Source of the DNA: Dehalobacter sp. DCM
Lineage (GTDB): Bacteria; Bacillota; Desulfitobacteriia; Desulfitobacteriales; Syntrophobotulaceae
Direction of reading: 5' to 3'
DNA: 64,000 bases
Assembly: GCF_024972775.1 (NCBI RefSeq)
Contig: NZ_CP092282.1
Span: 110,001-174,000, forward strand
Shown in pieces: positions 60,894-64,000 of the stretch. The notes beneath the pieces are model-generated. The model was not told the DNA's origin and did not search any database. It saw only the letters and a program-made list of their open reading frames with translations. Made by a program: the position numbers and the translations under genes. How positions within the stretch are numbered: position 1 is the first letter of the stretch; every line of letters begins with the position of its first letter.

Positions 60894-60909
60894 ATAGTTC
60901 CTAAATAAA

Positions 60910-62778
60910 CCTTGCGCACTCGGTGGGGGTAAGCCTTCTGACGGCATACTCCGTTTCAACAACCCCATTCTGATAGCCGGGGTTTGTACCGTTGATCAGG
61001 GTGTTTGATGTCCCATCCTCACGGTAGCACTGGCTTTCGGCTTTCATCTGCGGGTAGAAGGATGCAGGCTGGGCGACCGCTCCCGGACCTTTTGCCACGA
61101 TGGTCTGAGCTTGCTCCTCTTCAACAGAAAAATTGTACTGCGCATTCTTTCCCTGGTTGAAGGATGCCCTGTCCAACCCGTAAGCGACTGCATGGCGGTC
61201 GATGGTGTTCAGGGTGAAACTCACTCCCTCATTGATCCCGCCGCCCTGCGGACCGTTTGAATCGTCCCTGCCGATAATGCTGCCCTGCAGTGACACGACT
61301 GCCATGCCGCCCTGGTTGCAGGATGGGTTGCCGCCGTGCTTATCGATGGTCCTTGATGTCTCGGCCAGGTAGATGCCGCTGCAAGGGTTCTCCGACAGCA
61401 TGGCATTGCTTTTGTCAGAACAGATGCCAAACACGGTCGGGACGAAGAGGGTCTGGTCGTTGTTGCAGCCGAGCGTGGCTGACATGTCCTCCTGGATTAG
61501 TGTGCCTTTGCCGCCGCCCTCGCAGCCCGAGCGGATCTTCAGGGTCTTCGGGGTCGGTTCGCACACGCACTGTACGCCTTTGTAGTCTGTACCCATAAGG
61601 GTCTGGGCGAGGTTCTCAGTAACCGGAAGACCGTGAAGCCGCTCACCCATGACCAGGGGGACGTTCATTCCGCCGGTCCCCATTCGTGATGTCAATGTCT
61701 GGACTGTCCCGCTTTCATCGATCCTGACCCTGCTGTCTGTTGGGTGGTTCTCGATCGCCACAGCCATCTGGTTGTCGCCCATGGCAGCCCTAAGGGTTCC
61801 GCACCGGCCTTCCAGGCAATGCCCGCCGACACGGGAAGAGGCTCCCGGTTCAAAGGAGATGACAGTTCCGGGGACAACCCCAGCCCTGATTGTAGGGCTT
61901 TTTTCTTCTTCGTAGCCGACGCCACGGCTCTTTGCGCTGTGCTCTGTGCAGAATCCGCTCGACTGCAAGACGCAGGGCGGATGTCCGTGCGACTCAGCCC
62001 TCAAGGTAGCCGCCGTGTCATGGCTGCACCCGATGGAAGAGCCGCCCTGGTCGTTCAGCACGATGCCTGATGCTCCAGGGCTTGCCGGAGCATCGGGGGA
62101 AGCTCCTTGCCGCGGGTCGATGCCCGCCTTAAAATCCCTTGACAGGCTTTCGCACTCAAATAGAATTTCTGCGGCACGTTCGCTTCCAAAATCTGCGACA
62201 AGGTAGATGCGACGGCGCCGTTGGGGGACTCCGAAGTATTGAGCGTCGACAGTTCGGTAAGCAACACTCCATCCGTCTCCCACATAGCAGTCTGCGTAGG
62301 GCCATCTGCCTTTTTCAGGCGCAGGCACCTCGGTCTCCGGCCGGGCGATGCCGATGATCGCTTCGAGGACTGCCCTGAAGTCTTCGCCTTTGTTTGAAGA
62401 GAATGCGCCCGGGACGTTTTCCCAGACGATGAATCTTGGATATGCTCCATTGGTCTTGCACCTCATTTCCTTAGTGATGCGGATCGCCTCATAAAAAAGG
62501 ACGGACTGTTTTCCGTCAAGTCCTGCCCTTCGTCCGGCTACCGACATGTCGGTGCAGGGGGATCCGAAAGTGATGATGTCCACCGGCTCGATATCGGCGC
62601 CGTTGATGTCGCAGATATTACCCAGGTGATTCATGGCAGGGATTCGCTTTGATGTCACCCGAATGGGAAATGGTTCGATTTCACTTGCCCAAACTGGTGT
62701 AATTCCGTTTAGGATCCCGCCCAGGGGAAAGCCTCCGCTGCCATCGAAGAGACTCCCCAGAGTCAGTTTATTCTCCAT
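60910..62778 (-). pseudogene. Phage C5 DNA methyltransferase, N-terminal piece, interrupted in motif X
   Basis: The first 623 codons of an m5C methyltransferase with a very long target-recognition region. Motif I is LGSLFDGSGGFPLGGI, motif IV TFGSPCTDMSVAGRRAGL with the catalytic Cys, motif VI WENVPGAF, motif VIII YFGVPQRRRRIYLVADF. It ends TPTECAR, exactly where the motif RLQGFP should follow, and then reads F-I-stop inside the inserted element. The product lacks motif X and is expected to be inactive. Joined to 55172-55441 it makes 712 codons. Its start overlaps the ParB-methylase gene by 11 bases. Confidence 0.88.
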
Positions 62779-63997
62779 CTGAAGCCTCCTTGGGGATATC
62801 GCTGTACTTGAATGTATCCCATCCCCTTTGCAGTATTACTCCGTCCGCTGTTCCAACCTGCTCAATATAGCGTTTCACAATGACATCGCAGAATTTCTCA
62901 TCGAGCTCAATGGTGTGACACACCCGATCGGTCTGCTCACAGGCCATCAGCGTCGAACCGGATCCGCCGAATGGATCCAGGACAATGCAGCCGGACATGC
63001 TGGAATTAATGATGGGATAAGATAACAGGCCTACCGGCTTCATCGTCGGATGATCACCGTTCTTTCGAGGCTTATCGTATTCCCAGATGGTCGACTGCTT
63101 CCGGTCGGAATACCACATGTGCTTGCCTTTCTTCTTCCAGCCGAAGAGCACCGGTTCATGCTGCCACTGGTAGGGCGAGCGGCCTAAGACCAGGCTCTGC
63201 TTTTTCCAGATACAGGTACCCGAGAGGTAGAAGCCCGCATCTGTGAACGCCTTTCTGAAATTTAGCCCCTCGGTGTCGGCATGGAACACATAAATGGAAG
63301 CGTCCTGCGCCATTGCCTCCTCGATGTTCTTGAATGCATCGAAGAGGAAGGAGTAGAACGCTTCATTGCCCATATTGTCGTTTTTGATCTTGCCCGCGGA
63401 TCCTTCGTAGTTGACGTTGTACGGCGGGTCCGTGACCACTAGGTTGGCGTTCTTGCCGTCCATCAGTGTTTTGTAGATTGCGGGTTTCGTGCTGTCACCG
63501 CAGACCAGTCTGTGCCTGCCAAGGAGCCAGACGTCTCCGGGTTTGGTGATGGCTGGCTTTTGAAGCTCGGCATCGACATCGAAGTCATCCTCCTTAATCC
63601 CATCCTCATCGGTCATGAGTTTGTTGAGTTCGGCCGGCTCAAAACCCAGCAGTCCGACATCAAACTCCATGCCCTGAAGGCTTTCGATCTCGAGTCGCAG
63701 GAGTTCCTCATCCCACCCGGCATCTTCCGCATAGCGGTTGTCGGCGATAATATAGGCTTTCTTCTGAGCCTCGGTCAGGTGGTCGACAAAGACGCAAGGG
63801 ACTTCAGTGAAGCCTTCTTCCTTGGCGGCGATGAGTCGGCCGTGACCTGCAATCACACTGAAGTCCCTGTCCACGATGATGGGGTTGACGAAGCCGAACT
63901 CCCGAAGGCTCGAGCGGAGCTTGGTGATCTGAGCGGGAGAGTGGGTCCTCGCGTTATTCACATAGGGCACCAGTTCCTGGATAGGAACCAGTTTCAT
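62768..63997 (-). CDS. ParB-domain DNA methyltransferase (phage)
   Basis: A 409-aa fusion. The N-terminal ParB/sulfiredoxin-like domain shows PIQELVPYVNNARTHSPAQI and IAGHGRLIAAKEEGFTEVPC. The C-terminal N6-adenine/N4-cytosine methylase of the D12/beta class shows VVTDPPYNVNYEG (motif IV) and IVLDPFGGSGSTLMACEQ (motif I), with the DHPTMKPVGL motif between. Such fusions are frequent in Firmicutes prophages and protect phage DNA from host restriction. The start ATG is 3 bases from the window's end, so the neighbours upstream are not visible. Confidence 0.92.
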   Translation of the reverse strand: MKLVPIQELVPYVNNARTHSPAQITKLRSSLREFGFVNPIIVDRDFSVIAGHGRLIAAKEEGFTEVPCVFVDHLTEAQKKAYIIADNRYAEDAGWDEELLRLEIESLQGMEFDVGLLGFEPAELNKLMTDEDGIKEDDFDVDAELQKPAITKPGDVWLLGRHRLVCGDSTKPAIYKTLMDGKNANLVVTDPPYNVNYEGSAGKIKNDNMGNEAFYSFLFDAFKNIEEAMAQDASIYVFHADTEGLNFRKAFTDAGFYLSGTCIWKKQSLVLGRSPYQWQHEPVLFGWKKKGKHMWYSDRKQSTIWEYDKPRKNGDHPTMKPVGLLSYPIINSSMSGCIVLDPFGGSGSTLMACEQTDRVCHTIELDEKFCDVIVKRYIEQVGTADGVILQRGWDTFKYSDIPKEASDGE

Positions 63998-64000
63998 GTC

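Larger units (their letters stand above)
55442..60909 (-). mobile_element. Tn554-like tyrosine-recombinase transposon inserted in a C5 methyltransferase gene
   Basis: A 5468-bp insertion bounded by CCTT at 55442-55445 and 60910-60913. It carries three tyrosine recombinases, a TnpC-like coiled-coil protein and one small gene, all on the minus strand in overlapping order. Removing it joins GAGTGCGCAAGG to CTCCAGGGATTCC and restores an uninterrupted methyltransferase (E-C-A-R-L-Q-G-F). Both ends share ACACGATAGAA in inverted orientation. The set of two long and one shorter recombinases plus a DUF6262-like protein is closest to Tn554, with an extra recombinase. There is no cargo gene. Confidence 0.85.

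Noticed and set aside
55442-60909. Intein or group I/II intron interrupting the C5 methyltransferase
   Set aside because: The frame stops inside the insertion, there is no splicing motif, and the content is complete recombinase genes on the same strand, so it is a DNA transposon.
1-64000. tRNA or rRNA genes as attachment sites for the prophage or islands
   Set aside because: No cloverleaf or rRNA-like sequence was seen by eye; a tRNA search would be needed to be certain.

Overview
The window looks like the chromosome of an anaerobic, organohalide-respiring Firmicute of the Peptococcaceae (Dehalobacter/Desulfitobacterium type). The evidence is a corrinoid methyltransferase gene set, CprA-type reductive dehalogenase genes with an rdhB anchor, a c-di-GMP-I riboswitch, and a Gram-positive siphophage with large serine recombinases. 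No rRNA, tRNA or CRISPR array was seen. All calls come from reading the sequence and translations by eye; no database search was run.

1-4.5 kb: a one-carbon (methyl-corrinoid) operon on the + strand. It holds the end of a UroD/MtaA-type methyltransferase, an MtrH-like methyltransferase, a DUF1638 protein, a RamA/RACo-like reductive activase with an apparent frameshift in a poly-A run, and a second MtaA-like protein.

4.7-14.6 kb: two copies of one 1661-bp IS4-family element in opposite orientation. Their translated transposases are identical. They bracket a decayed organohalide-respiration region: a C-terminal rdhA fragment, a CPA2 antiporter, a second rdhA that has lost its Tat signal and its reading frame, an intact rdhB, a PucR-type regulator, a HAD-like fragment and a truncated DUF5677 gene. 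The outer flanks of the pair share AAGTAA, as a composite transposon would leave.

14.6-17.9 kb: an HPP-family membrane protein, a small Cys-rich protein, a degraded B12-type activation-domain gene, stretches resembling group II intron RNA, and a c-di-GMP-I riboswitch with a clear terminator/antiterminator switch but no intact downstream gene.

18.4-24.3 kb: a serine-recombinase operon on the + strand. It encodes a sigma-like protein, a resolvase domain with Ala in place of the catalytic Ser, a SHOCT-like small protein, a complete large serine recombinase (LSR), an LSR without a catalytic domain, and a third complete LSR. 24.7-32 kb is a restriction/defence island: XRE regulator, Vsr, two m5C methyltransferases, a truncated nuclease-methyltransferase and a 956-aa helicase with a nuclease-like C-terminus.

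32-64 kb: an HK97-type siphoprophage read on the minus strand. From right to left it has a ParB-methylase, a C5 methyltransferase, late genes (terminase, portal, protease, capsid, connector, tail genes with a -1 frameshift chaperone, tape measure, tail tip), holin, amidase, and a SHOCT + two-LSR integration module at its left end. The C5 methyltransferase is split by a 5468-bp Tn554-like element carrying three tyrosine recombinases and a TnpC-like protein. Joining the flanks at a shared CCTT restores a 712-codon methyltransferase in frame. This is the most interesting structure in the window.
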